A DNA stretch of 64,000 nt from Photobacterium aphoticum. GTDB lineage: Bacteria; Pseudomonadota; Gammaproteobacteria; Enterobacterales; Vibrionaceae. The first letter of the stretch is position 1. Each line of letters starts with the position of its first letter. A program made the translations under genes and the position numbers. Where the stretch lies: assembly GCF_001029435.1 (NCBI RefSeq), contig NZ_LDOV01000022.1:1-64000 (forward strand), given 5' to 3'. Below are positions 9,166 through 18,069 of this stretch, in pieces. The notes under the pieces are model-generated. The model was not told the DNA's origin, made no database searches, and saw nothing but the letters and a program-made list of their open reading frames with translations.

Positions 9166-10041
9166 TTATTGGGATGGACTGCTTGGCTCTGGCTCGTGAA
9201 ACGGCACATTAATGCGTTGAATATAATGCACTGTCACCCCTTGCTGAAATTCCACTCGCTCAACGCTAGCGGCTAAGTGTTTTGCGCCTAATGGGTATGA
9301 ACGAGGTACCGATTCAGTCTTGCGTAGCATCAATTGCGGTTTACCCAGCGTGTTGTACTCATCATCAAACCACTGCCATCGAGCATTCACAGCGGGGCAG
9401 CCTTCGATAGTTTCAGGTAGAGAAAGGGCGACCTGAGATCCTTGCGGTGTATGCGTAAGGGTTAACCATTGCGACCGACTTTCCATTGCAATCAATAGCG
9501 GGTATGTGTGTTCGCCGACAGTAAGTAGGTAACGTCCAGGCATCGGCTTAATCATTAAATCGGCCATTTCGATTTCTTGATATGGGCTTTGCGTAGAAAA
9601 CTCACCGGAGAGCAAAGTGTGATTGGTCGGTGACAGCAAAGTCACTGGCAGCATGTGGTTGTCTTTATCGGTGAGGGGTGATTGCACTGCCGAAATCTTG
9701 ATTTGGTAGCCTTGTGACGTGATCCCAAAGCGGCGGATCATGTGCAGCGTGATGCTTGGAGTATGCATAGACGGCGAGGTGTGCTGTTCCGGTAATGTTT
9801 GCCCACATTCTGTTTGTGTCAGAATGGCATTTTTCACGGGTACCCAGTGTTTACAACTGAGCGGCGCTTGGCTTAACGCAAGGTGTAATTCTTGCCACGC
9901 TTGTTCAGGATGGTTGGCTAACAATGCTTGGTAAGTGGATTGCAAAGGGGTTGGCACAAACCAATCCGTTTGTCCGATAGCGGGAGGGCTAAATACGGGC
10001 AGACACAGTGAAAGCAATAGGAAGAAAAAGGCTGACTTCAT
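9166..10041 (-). CDS. vxrC: DUF2861 family protein, VxrC-like
   Basis: Exported protein of 291 aa with a signal peptide (MKSAFFFLLLSLCLPVF, cleavage near AIGQ). Its start overlaps the stop of the response regulator by 4 bp (ATGA), so the two are translationally coupled. In V. cholerae the vxrAB (wigKR) genes are followed by vxrC, a DUF2861 protein, and order, length and sequence character agree here. Several cysteines (for example near residues 63 and 79) may form disulfides in the periplasm. The molecular function of VxrC is not established. Confidence 0.75.
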   Translation of the reverse strand: MKSAFFFLLLSLCLPVFSPPAIGQTDWFVPTPLQSTYQALLANHPEQAWQELHLALSQAPLSCKHWVPVKNAILTQTECGQTLPEQHTSPSMHTPSITLHMIRRFGITSQGYQIKISAVQSPLTDKDNHMLPVTLLSPTNHTLLSGEFSTQSPYQEIEMADLMIKPMPGRYLLTVGEHTYPLLIAMESRSQWLTLTHTPQGSQVALSLPETIEGCPAVNARWQWFDDEYNTLGKPQLMLRKTESVPRSYPLGAKHLAASVERVEFQQGVTVHYIQRINVPFHEPEPSSPSQ

Positions 10042-10688
10042 GGTGCGATTTCCAATAGGCGATACCCAATTCCTCGGTGCGTTTCAATCGCCAACTCAGG
10101 GAATTTCTGTCGTAACCGTAATACATGGTTATCAACCGTGCGTGTGCTCGGGAAGGCTTCATAGCCCCAAATTTTATTCAGTAACTCATCACGGTGGAAC
10201 ACTCGCCCTTGATTCTGAATAAATAACACTAATAGTTGAAACTCTTTAGGTTTTAGCGCGACGGGTATATCGGCACAGTAAGCTTGGCGTTCACCGAGAG
10301 AAAGGCTGATAGTGCCGTAGTGTAGCTGACTACTGCCTAATGGGCGTAATTGTGCGATCACTCTTGCGAGCAATTCGTCGTGTGAAAAAGGCTTGGTCAT
10401 ATAGTCTTTAGCCCCTGCCATTAGGCCTTCGATTCGTTCATCAATGGCGACTTTGGCTGTTAAGACAATCACGGGTATGGCTTTGAGCAGTAACCACTGC
10501 GGTAAATGCTGCATGCTGTCACCGTCGTCGAGCTGTCGATCAAGAATGACGAGATCGGCACGAAACCACAACGCTTCTACGGCATCGGCTTGTCGAGCCC
10601 ACAAGCATTGGTATCCTTGGTTTTCAAAGAAAGCGACCAGCCCTTGCCCAAGCAATGCGTCATCTTCAATCAGTAATAGTGTGGTCAT
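10038..10688 (-). CDS. vxrB: OmpR-family response regulator, VxrB/WigR-like
   Basis: Response regulator of 216 aa. The receiver domain (1-115) has an acidic pocket (IEDD, 7-10), the phospho-acceptor Asp50 (LVILDRQ) and the signalling Lys99 (TKPF). A winged-helix DNA-binding domain of Trans_reg_C type follows. The ATG at 10688 is preferred to an upstream extension because the receiver strand starts directly there. It overlaps the end of the kinase gene by 23 bp and the next gene by 4 bp, so kinase, regulator and DUF2861 gene form one transcript. In V. cholerae, VxrB controls cell-wall homeostasis, type VI secretion and biofilm genes; targets here are unknown. Confidence 0.88.
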   Translation of the reverse strand: MTTLLLIEDDALLGQGLVAFFENQGYQCLWARQADAVEALWFRADLVILDRQLDDGDSMQHLPQWLLLKAIPVIVLTAKVAIDERIEGLMAGAKDYMTKPFSHDELLARVIAQLRPLGSSQLHYGTISLSLGERQAYCADIPVALKPKEFQLLVLFIQNQGRVFHRDELLNKIWGYEAFPSTRTVDNHVLRLRQKFPELAIETHRGIGYRLLEIAP

Positions 10689-12069
10689 AAGGCAGTTCCA
10701 AAGTACAGCGAGTCGGGCAACGTTGAATCGATAACGTGCCACCCATTTGTTTCATCAGATGATTAACGATGCCAAGGCCGATCCCCATGTTATTGGGTGT
10801 GTTGGCTGGCTGTTTCATTCGGCGGAATAAACGAGATAGGCGTGACGGGAATTGCCCTTCATCGTCGACGTGAATAGTTAAGGTGGTATCTACAACCACG
10901 AATACAGAGATAGTGCCTTGCCCATGCTGTTTGGCATTCTTGATGAGATTATCCAAGCAGATTGAAAGCCAATAAAAAGGCAGCGACAGCATAGCATCGT
11001 GGTTGAGTGAATAACTGACATTGTGTTTTTCACAGATGAACTGTAACCAGTCTTCTAAAGAGGCCGATTGTTTGGGCAACGGTGCTGAGGCATCTGCACT
11101 GAGAAAGAGTTTACTGTTCTCCGTTAATTGCGACAGCCTTTGGTAGTCAGCAACCAATCGCCATACCGCATCTTGTGTGGCATCCGGTAGGGCGGCGTAG
11201 TGATGTCGAAACATCTCAACGGTGAGTCCTAAACTGGTGATTGGCGTCCTCAGTTCATGGGTTAACAGCTGTAAAATAAATTGTTTTTCTGTGTTTTGCC
11301 TGCGTTTTAAATATAACAGGCGGCATAATGCTGCGGTTAAAATCAGGCACAATAACGCCAAAAGAACACGTTGGGCAATCAAGTGCTGAGGTTGTTCACT
11401 GATGCATAAGTTACTGTAACGAAAAGCACATTCTTCGCCTTGTAAGGTGATGTCCAGAGATTGCGCTAAGGGTTGCCATTGTTTGCGTGATAGACGTTTC
11501 CAACCTGTATTACCACTGAGCCAAAGCGTATCTTGTTCTTTCCATGCCCGATAGCCATGCAGTAATGCATCTCGACCTTGGGGTGATAACGCTTCCAGCG
11601 CCTTATGCAAAGGGTGGTGTGGATGTGTGATTGTCAACAAGTGCGAAATAGGCAGGGTGCTATCCGGAAACTGATTGATATACCGATCGGCAAAGCTGCC
11701 GCCAGCTGGGTGGATCAGGGAATGTGTAATGAACCAATCTGCCGAGAGCGGTGTTTTTTGGCACATGGCGAGTTCAAAAGCGACAGCATCGTTTAACCGG
11801 GCATTTCTTAGCGCGTTGTCTTTACAAGCCGCTTTAATGGCAGACAAGTCGACAATGTCTTGCCAATCGAACGTCGAGAATTGGGGATAGCGTGCGGCAT
11901 CTTGAAGAAGATCGAGCGGGTATTGGCTGAGTTGCTGTTGTGAGACAGCCAGCGTACCAATTTGCCAACTTTGTCGATAAAAGGTTTGCCACTTATCTTG
12001 CAGTAATTGAGCATGTGCTGATGTCACAGAAAAGAAGGCCAGATAAGTAATGAGCAGATAGCGAAGCAT
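10666..12069 (-). CDS. vxrA: Sensor histidine kinase, VxrA/WigK-like
   Basis: Membrane histidine kinase of 467 aa. The start at 12069 gives a clean signal peptide (MLRYLLITYLAFFSVTSAHA). A periplasmic sensor region of roughly 200 residues, DUF3404-like as in VxrA, is followed by a membrane segment near residues 231-252. The H-box (LLTHELRTP, His about 271), N-box (LDNLIKNAKQHG) and G-box (GIGLGIVNHLMKQMGG) are complete. It is divergent from umuD and first in the operon with the VxrB-like regulator. The family senses cell-wall stress in V. cholerae; the same signal is inferred here. Confidence 0.87.
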   Translation of the reverse strand: MLRYLLITYLAFFSVTSAHAQLLQDKWQTFYRQSWQIGTLAVSQQQLSQYPLDLLQDAARYPQFSTFDWQDIVDLSAIKAACKDNALRNARLNDAVAFELAMCQKTPLSADWFITHSLIHPAGGSFADRYINQFPDSTLPISHLLTITHPHHPLHKALEALSPQGRDALLHGYRAWKEQDTLWLSGNTGWKRLSRKQWQPLAQSLDITLQGEECAFRYSNLCISEQPQHLIAQRVLLALLCLILTAALCRLLYLKRRQNTEKQFILQLLTHELRTPITSLGLTVEMFRHHYAALPDATQDAVWRLVADYQRLSQLTENSKLFLSADASAPLPKQSASLEDWLQFICEKHNVSYSLNHDAMLSLPFYWLSICLDNLIKNAKQHGQGTISVFVVVDTTLTIHVDDEGQFPSRLSRLFRRMKQPANTPNNMGIGLGIVNHLMKQMGGTLSIQRCPTRCTLELPYDHTITD

Positions 12070-12248
12070 AAGCACAAAATATCGCAAAAACGGGAGCGCA
12101 GATTCTAAATGGTTTCCACGTTGTTTTGTAACCTCAGTGTCAACAAATCGGCGAATATTACTGATAATGAAGATAATAGGTGATGCAGCAAGCCAAGAGA
12201 GCGGAATTAGATACATTGCATTTCCGGTCAATATCCCCCAAAATAATA

Positions 12249-12264
12249 CTGTATAAACAAACAG
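12249..12264 (+). promoter_or_regulatory. LexA (SOS) box upstream of umuDC
   Basis: CTGTATAAACAAACAG matches the gammaproteobacterial LexA operator CTG-N10-CAG with the typical AT-rich centre. It lies 12 bp before the umuD start, so umuDC is expected to be repressed by LexA and induced by DNA damage. Confidence 0.92.
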
Positions 12265-12275
12265 TATTTTAACGT

Positions 12276-12680
12276 ATGAATGTGATCCTTCTTCCTGCCA
12301 GCGCCGGTATTACCGGGTTTGCTAGCCCTGCTGCTGACTACCACCAACTGCCACTTTCGCTTGATGAATTGTTGGTTGAACACCCGAGCGCCACTTATAT
12401 CGGGCGTGCACAAGGCGCTTCGATGGAGGGCGTCGGGATATTTGATGGTGATATCTTAATCATTGACCGTCATGTACAGGTGCGTGATCACGACATTATT
12501 GTGGCCAATTATAACGGCGAGTTCGTGTGTAAGATCATCGATTTGCGTCAGCGCCGTTTGGTGTCGGCACAGGCTGGGTATGCACCGATGTGGATCGCGG
12601 CGGATGTGCCTTTCAGTATTGAAGGGGTTGTGGTGCGCTCGATCCGCTGCCATCGACCAAGCCGCTTGTTGGAGGCGTGA
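12276..12680 (+). CDS. umuD: UmuD, SOS mutagenesis S24 peptidase subunit
   Basis: LexA/UmuD-type self-cleaving serine peptidase of 134 aa that pairs with UmuC to form DNA polymerase V. The catalytic Ser-Lys dyad is visible as Ser49 (GASMEGVGI) and Lys86 (FVCKIID). The N-terminal arm is shorter than in E. coli UmuD; the likely RecA-stimulated cleavage site is Ala10-Gly11 (PASAGITGF), as in other short UmuD proteins. The LexA box directly upstream and umuC overlapping the stop codon confirm the assignment. Confidence 0.95.
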   Translation: MNVILLPASAGITGFASPAADYHQLPLSLDELLVEHPSATYIGRAQGASMEGVGIFDGDILIIDRHVQVRDHDIIVANYNGEFVCKIIDLRQRRLVSAQAGYAPMWIAADVPFSIEGVVVRSIRCHRPSRLLEA

Positions 12681-13936
12681 TGTTTGCGCTGGTGGATGCC
12701 AATGCCTTTTACTGTTCTGCAGAGCAAGTGTTTCGTCCGGATTGGCGCGGTAAACCGGTTATCGTGTTATCCAATAATGACGGCTGTGTGGTAGCGGCGA
12801 ACCGTCAGGCAAAAGAGGCGGGGGTGAAGAAGTTTAAACCCTATTTTGAAATGCGCGGACTGTGTGAGCAAAAAGGGGTGATCGCGTGTTCTTCCAATTA
12901 TGAATTGTACGGGGACCTATCGGCCAAAATGATGGAAGTGATTGGCCGTTTTGCACCGGATCAGTATGTCTATTCGATTGATGAATCCTTTTTGTCTTTT
13001 CAGCGCTGTCAGCAGGCTATTCCTGATTTAGCGGCCCATGCGCACGCTTTGCGAAAAGCCGTCTGGAAAGAGTGTCGTTTACCGGTGTGTGTGGGTATGG
13101 GCAGCACCCTGACCTTAGCTAAAGTGGCGAATCATGCTGCTAAGCATATCAGCCAGTATCAAGGTGTGTGTGTCTTGCGACAGGAAAGTGAGCGACGCGC
13201 GGTACTGGCAACCATGGCCGCACAAGATGTGTGGGGAATTGGGGCTCGCACAGCAAAACGCCTGCGTATTATGGGGATAGAGACGGCGTTACAGTTAGCG
13301 GATTTACCGCCAGGGCTAGCACGCAAAGATTTCAATGTAGAGATAGAGCGCACGGTGCGGGAGTTAAACGGCGAAATCTGCAAAGGGTGGGATGAAGCCC
13401 GTGCCGATAAGCAGCAGATTTTTTCTACCCGCAGTGTGGGCGAGCGTATTGTGAGTGAAGAAGCCTTATCGCAAGCACTATGCCGACAGGCTAATATTGC
13501 CGCTGCAAAGTTGCGCCAGCAGGGATCGCTCTGTCAGGTCATGATGGTGTTTGCCAGTAATTCTCCGTTTGATGAAAAGCCGGTGTCGCGGCGTTTTCAG
13601 TACCGCTTTGCATATCCGACGGATGATACCTGTGTGATGATGCAGGTGATCGCCCGTGCAATGGCCGACTTGTTCGTGCCAGGTGTGCGCTTTTATAAGC
13701 TGGGCGTCGGCCTGATTGATTTGGTCGATGGGCAACATGCGCAGTTTGATTTGTTTGATCCGCAGGCGAATAATCCGGCCTTGATGCAGGCGTTCGATGG
13801 CCTGAATACCAAATACGGTACCGGCACTGTATTTGTCGCCGCGCAAGGTATTGCACCCAAGTGGGCCATGCGCCGAGACCGACTGACTCCGCAGTACACC
13901 ACCCGTTGGCGCGACATTCCGACGATCCGTTGTTAA
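12680..13936 (+). CDS. umuC: UmuC, DNA polymerase V catalytic subunit
   Basis: Y-family translesion polymerase of 418 aa, close to the 422 aa of E. coli UmuC. The catalytic carboxylates are seen in MFALVDANAFYCS (N-terminal Asp) and YSIDESFL (Asp-Glu). The helix-hairpin-helix region (WGIGARTAKRL) and little-finger domain follow. The ATG at 12680 overlaps the umuD stop and has GGAGG at 12671-12675, so it is preferred to the GTG one codon upstream. It ends 12 bp from the converging serine hydrolase gene. Confidence 0.95.
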   Translation: MFALVDANAFYCSAEQVFRPDWRGKPVIVLSNNDGCVVAANRQAKEAGVKKFKPYFEMRGLCEQKGVIACSSNYELYGDLSAKMMEVIGRFAPDQYVYSIDESFLSFQRCQQAIPDLAAHAHALRKAVWKECRLPVCVGMGSTLTLAKVANHAAKHISQYQGVCVLRQESERRAVLATMAAQDVWGIGARTAKRLRIMGIETALQLADLPPGLARKDFNVEIERTVRELNGEICKGWDEARADKQQIFSTRSVGERIVSEEALSQALCRQANIAAAKLRQQGSLCQVMMVFASNSPFDEKPVSRRFQYRFAYPTDDTCVMMQVIARAMADLFVPGVRFYKLGVGLIDLVDGQHAQFDLFDPQANNPALMQAFDGLNTKYGTGTVFVAAQGIAPKWAMRRDRLTPQYTTRWRDIPTIRC

Positions 13937-13948
13937 TGGCTAAGGCGG

Positions 13949-15259
13949 CTAGAACTGTTCCAGCGCCGCACATAACTCGTCTAACAGTCTGGCACGTTGG
14001 CGAAAATCCACAAAAAAGTTATTGATGAGCAGTACCACACCATTGCCTGTGGTGGGATCGATCATGACGCGGGATAGGATCCCGGGGCCGCCACCATCGT
14101 GTCCCCAGAACGTACCGTGGCGGGCTGTCGCAAATTGAAACCATCCCATCCCTAATACACTTCCCGTGACAGCGTCACTGCGTTTGACCTGCCAGCATTG
14201 ATCTATTGTTTTTCGCTGTAAAAGCGGTGAAGTTGAGTGGCTCTGTGGCAAAAAGGCCTGCATGAAAGTGGTTAAGGCGGCTGCGGATGATCCTAATAAC
14301 CCTGCGGCATTGAAGGGGGTATCCAAGCTGCAGTGATCAAAGGGTAAGTAGGTTTTGTTGCTGTTATTTAACGCGATTGGCGATTGGCTCAGATACCCTT
14401 TGTCTTGCATGCTCTTTGTAAATACGCCCATAAAAGCCGCGCGAGGGCTGTTTTTTGCTTCATACGGCGTGATGAGTTTGCTTTGATCTAGTGCTGTTTT
14501 GTGCCAGCCAATATCCGTTAAGCCGAGAGGGGAGAAAATGGCTTGCTGCGCATAGGTTTCAAAAGGTTGCTGCATGACTTGCTCCACAAGGTAGGCCGCA
14601 AGCATGGCATTGAGATTGGAATAACCTGCAATAACACCGATAGGGTCGGGCGTTAGCTGGGTAAAGTCACCCGGCGGATAACGATCGAACACCTGTTCTG
14701 CGCGGTAATGTTTGCCATCCGGTGACAGGTAGTCTTTCACCCATTGCGCAAGACTCATGGTACGGTTTTGACAGAAGAAATCGGCCATGCTGTCAGGTGC
14801 CGACGTCATTTTACGGCAAGAGAGTGATGAGGCATGGGTTAACAAGTGGTAAGGCGTGATAAGGCGATCAGGGAAGTACGGGTTGCGAAACGTAAAACCG
14901 AGGAACTCACTGATATCATCATGTAAAGCGAGTTTATTGGTTTCAACAAGCTGCATGATGGCGGTCCATGTCACCAGTTTGGTGACCGAGGCCAAGTTGG
15001 GCCAAATGCTGTCTTGGGTTGCCCGTTGTTCGGTATCGAGCCGTTGATAGCCCGCTGTATTTCCCCACACAATGTCGCCGTTTTTGATCAGCGCTGCACT
15101 GATTGTCGCAGCAGGCAGATCAGCTAACGATGCATCAAGCAATTTGTTTAGGCGTTCTGCTGCTGAGTCGGTGCCAGCCAGTAACCATGCACTGTTACCC
15201 GCGATTAAACCTGTGATGCCCATGCCCGCTAAAAAATGCCGCCTAGAAAAATGTGCCAT
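13949..15259 (-). CDS. Tat-exported serine hydrolase, beta-lactamase (class C/esterase) family
   Basis: Penicillin-binding-protein-like serine hydrolase of 436 aa. Ser91-x-x-Lys94 (SVTK) supplies the nucleophile and base, YSN supplies the second motif, and GHDGGG near the C-terminus stands for the third. A twin-arginine signal (SRRHFLAG, residues 5-12) predicts export of the folded protein. The start at 15259 has an AGGAG site and begins at the Tat signal; the 74-codon upstream extension has no signal character and is rejected. Family members include esterases, D-aminopeptidases and class C beta-lactamases, and sequence alone does not choose between them. It stands alone. Confidence 0.82.
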   Translation of the reverse strand: MAHFSRRHFLAGMGITGLIAGNSAWLLAGTDSAAERLNKLLDASLADLPAATISAALIKNGDIVWGNTAGYQRLDTEQRATQDSIWPNLASVTKLVTWTAIMQLVETNKLALHDDISEFLGFTFRNPYFPDRLITPYHLLTHASSLSCRKMTSAPDSMADFFCQNRTMSLAQWVKDYLSPDGKHYRAEQVFDRYPPGDFTQLTPDPIGVIAGYSNLNAMLAAYLVEQVMQQPFETYAQQAIFSPLGLTDIGWHKTALDQSKLITPYEAKNSPRAAFMGVFTKSMQDKGYLSQSPIALNNSNKTYLPFDHCSLDTPFNAAGLLGSSAAALTTFMQAFLPQSHSTSPLLQRKTIDQCWQVKRSDAVTGSVLGMGWFQFATARHGTFWGHDGGGPGILSRVMIDPTTGNGVVLLINNFFVDFRQRARLLDELCAALEQF

Positions 15260-15600
15260 GGTGATAGCTCCTTTGATCTTACTACCCAGGAATGAAAAAG
15301 ATGGAGAGGTAAAAATACGGCCTGATAGCATCTTATTATTGGCGGACAGTATACGTGGCGGCTCAAGGCGGTAAGGGGAAGGAATGTTGCCAGATGAAAT
15401 GATTTGTGAAGTAGGCGAAAAATTGCCATAGGCATCCATATTAATCGCAGTATCGAATGGTAGTGCTGTCACATTTTCCACAGCGGATTTAGCACATTCT
15501 TGCTGTGATAATTTGCTGTTTTTGTCTGTTTGAGTGGTGCGTTTTTTCGTTATTGTGCTAATTCATTATAAGGGCAGACATTAATGTTGAGGTACGTCAC

Positions 15601-16014
15601 ATGGATGCAAACCATGGTTGGGTGGAACGCTGGTTTAATGCGGTATGGGCAAAAAGTAATGAAGCACAGTTACGTGCGTTAGCGGCAGAGCCCTTGCAGT
15701 TTCATTTACCTGGCGGGAAATCGTATTCGCTCAGTCATGATGATTATTTGTCAATGTTGTCGATATGGAACCAGCGCTTTCGTGATGCAGAGTTTCAGCT
15801 CAAAGATATCATTCAACAAGGGGAAAAAACGGTCGTGCTGTATCAGTGCAGTGCGTATTACACCGGAGGGTGGGCAAGAGTGCCCAAGAAGAAGCAACGG
15901 GTACATATGACCGGCATGCTCTACCTCAAGCAAGAAGCGGGTATGATTTCAGAATGTTGGCTGGAAGACAGCAGTTTTGATGTGTATCAGCAACTGACGC
16001 AATATTTGGATTAA
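15601..16014 (+). CDS. NTF2/SnoaL-like protein
   Basis: Cytoplasmic protein of 137 aa with no signal or membrane segment. Length and pattern (N-terminal helices, then curved beta-sheet strands such as KTVVLYQCSAYYTGGW and MTGMLYLKQEAGMISECWLED) resemble the NTF2-like/SnoaL fold, a cone with an internal pocket. Members range from isomerases to binding proteins, so function is unassigned. It is a single gene, divergent from the serine hydrolase. Confidence 0.6.
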   Translation: MDANHGWVERWFNAVWAKSNEAQLRALAAEPLQFHLPGGKSYSLSHDDYLSMLSIWNQRFRDAEFQLKDIIQQGEKTVVLYQCSAYYTGGWARVPKKKQRVHMTGMLYLKQEAGMISECWLEDSSFDVYQQLTQYLD

Positions 16015-16156
16015 GCAAAAAGCACCCACAAAAAAGGCACCCCCCGAAGGAGATGCCAGTGGTTGCTGTGCCTGTTATCCCTCAATTTTATTTTTTATGG
16101 AGAGGGCAGGCACCGCGTTCTACACGTTGTTGCTATTTTTTATCTTGTGCGATGGA

Positions 16157-17542
16157 TTAAATCGCGCTTTCTTTTAAAGATGTTGATGATTTCGCAGCAA
16201 GTTGATCAAAGAACTGGCGCGTTTCAGTGATGATCACTTCACGAAGCAGAATCAAACCAATCAAGTTTGGAATCGCCATCAGGCCGTTTACGATGTCTGC
16301 AATCAGCCAAATCATATCCAGCTTCATGAATGCACCCGCCGCAATCAGTACCAAGAAAAAGATCTTGTATGGCAGAATCGCTTTCACGCCAAATAGGTAT
16401 GTCACACAGCGTTCACCGTAGTAGTTCCAGCCCAAAATTGTGGTAAAGGCAAAGAACATCAGGCCGATGGTCACCAGCATAGGGCCAAAGGTGCTTGCAT
16501 GCAGACCGTTAGCAAAAGCGTAGCTTGTCATTGCCGCACCGGCAAAATCGCTCTGCCATGCACCGGTTACAACCAGCGTCAGACCTGTCATGGTACAGAT
16601 GATGATGGTATCGAAGAACGTACCTGTCATTGACACCAAACCTTGTTCTACACAAGAGTCTGTTTTAGCTGCTGCCGCTGCCATTGGTGCACTACCCAGG
16701 CCAGATTCGTTCGAGAACACACCACGTGCAATACCCGATTGAATCGCCAGCATGATACCCGCACCGACGAAACCACCGGATGCCGCATGGCCTGTGAACG
16801 CAGAGCTGATCACAAGCTGGATCGCTTCTGGAATCGCGCTGTACTGAGCAATCAGTACCATTGAACACGCTACCACGTAGAAGATCGCCATGAATGGCAC
16901 CACTTTACTGGCAACGCTTGAAATAGATTTCACACCGCCCAATGTGACCGTCGCAACCAAAATGGTCAGAATAATCACGGTAATTTCACGTGGGACAGAG
17001 AAGGATAGGGCTGCGGCATCCACAATCGCATTAGCTTGCGGGAAGGTACCGATACCGAAACAGGCAACACCCAGCGCAAAAACAGCGAACAGTTTAGCCA
17101 GCCATTTTTGGCCTGCGCCTTTTTCCAGGTAATACATTGGACCGCCGATCATCTGACCATTTGCGTCAGTTTCACGGTATTTCACCGCCAATAAACACTC
17201 GGCATACTTGGTTGCCATACCGAACAGGGCTGCCAGCCACATCCAGAAAAGTGCACCCGGACCACCGAGTTTGATAGCGGTAGCAACACCAACGATGTTA
17301 CCCGTACCAATAGTGGCAGATAGTGCAGTACAGAGTGCGGCAAAACTAGACACATCGCCATCGGCTTTGCTGTCTTTGTCATTGCCTTTGAACAGGTACC
17401 CCAAAGCGAGTGGTAAGTAACGCAGCTGAATAAAGCCCAGACGGATCGTCAGGTAGAAGCCAGTACCTACAAGTAAAAGTAGTAGCGGGGGACCCCAAAC
17501 GAGGTTATCGACGGTTTGCAAAAAGTTATGTAGTGGGTTCAT
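16157..17542 (-). CDS. AGCS family sodium:alanine/glycine symporter
   Basis: Inner-membrane amino-acid carrier of 461 aa with about ten to eleven hydrophobic helices. Family signatures include TALSATIGTGNIVGVATAI near the N-terminus, FSNESGLGSAPMAAAAA in the middle and TTILGWNYYGERC towards the end. It imports alanine and/or glycine with sodium. A tandem glycine riboswitch lies in the leader, which points to glycine as a relevant substrate or signal. V. cholerae has the same riboswitch-symporter arrangement. It appears monocistronic. Confidence 0.93.
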   Translation of the reverse strand: MNPLHNFLQTVDNLVWGPPLLLLLVGTGFYLTIRLGFIQLRYLPLALGYLFKGNDKDSKADGDVSSFAALCTALSATIGTGNIVGVATAIKLGGPGALFWMWLAALFGMATKYAECLLAVKYRETDANGQMIGGPMYYLEKGAGQKWLAKLFAVFALGVACFGIGTFPQANAIVDAAALSFSVPREITVIILTILVATVTLGGVKSISSVASKVVPFMAIFYVVACSMVLIAQYSAIPEAIQLVISSAFTGHAASGGFVGAGIMLAIQSGIARGVFSNESGLGSAPMAAAAAKTDSCVEQGLVSMTGTFFDTIIICTMTGLTLVVTGAWQSDFAGAAMTSYAFANGLHASTFGPMLVTIGLMFFAFTTILGWNYYGERCVTYLFGVKAILPYKIFFLVLIAAGAFMKLDMIWLIADIVNGLMAIPNLIGLILLREVIITETRQFFDQLAAKSSTSLKESAI

Positions 17543-17654
17543 TTTTCTCTTTACCTTTAAACATCAAAGGAAGAGATAAAGAACAACAGTATTACCGTTG
17601 TAATGGTGTTACAGAAAAAGTTGTATGAAACTTTCTGAGCTGTTGATCTTATCT

Positions 17655-17917
17655 CCTCTGTCCTTTTGCCTGAGAGTTTCACCTGCATCACGCGTAGCGA
17701 TGTAGGTTTGCTCCTTCGGCGTCCGATTTAACGGATCTCTCCAGAGGCTCCTCCAACAACAGTCCATACTTTACTGCTTGCGTCTGTAAACAGAGCAATC
17801 AGTAAGGTGCCTGAAAGATTTACTCGCCATTGTCTGAAAGGGTTTCAAACGGGATGGGGAACTTACTTCTTCGGCGGGCGGTGACCAAAATGGTCTTGCC
17901 ACTCTCCTGCTGTCTTC
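17655..17917 (-). ncRNA. Tandem glycine riboswitch
   Basis: On the minus strand two glycine aptamers lie in series in the symporter leader. The promoter-proximal one spans about 17917-17805 (GGAGAGTGGCAAGACC, then GCCGAAG, ending CTTTCAGGCACC). The second spans about 17752-17655 (CTCTGGAGAGAT, then GCCGAAGGAGCAA, ending CTCTCAGGCAAAAGGAC). A short linker joins them, as in cooperative glycine riboswitches. The distance to the symporter start is about 110 bp. Exact boundaries are estimates. Confidence 0.93.
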
Positions 17918-18069
17918 ACCGGAACTCAAATTTTCCAGCACATACTAATCAATAAAAACGAGATTGTCTTCAAAAAAATGCAACGTCTTAGACTTTTTTT
18001 AGCGTATTTATTAACCACTTATTCCATTTCAAGCATCAATTATCTGAATTTACACTGATTTGTAGCACG

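Noticed and set aside
12276-12320. UmuD with an apparently missing Cys-Gly cleavage site
   Set aside because: Alignment by eye to short UmuD proteins shows an Ala-Gly site at 10-11, so self-cleavage is probably normal.
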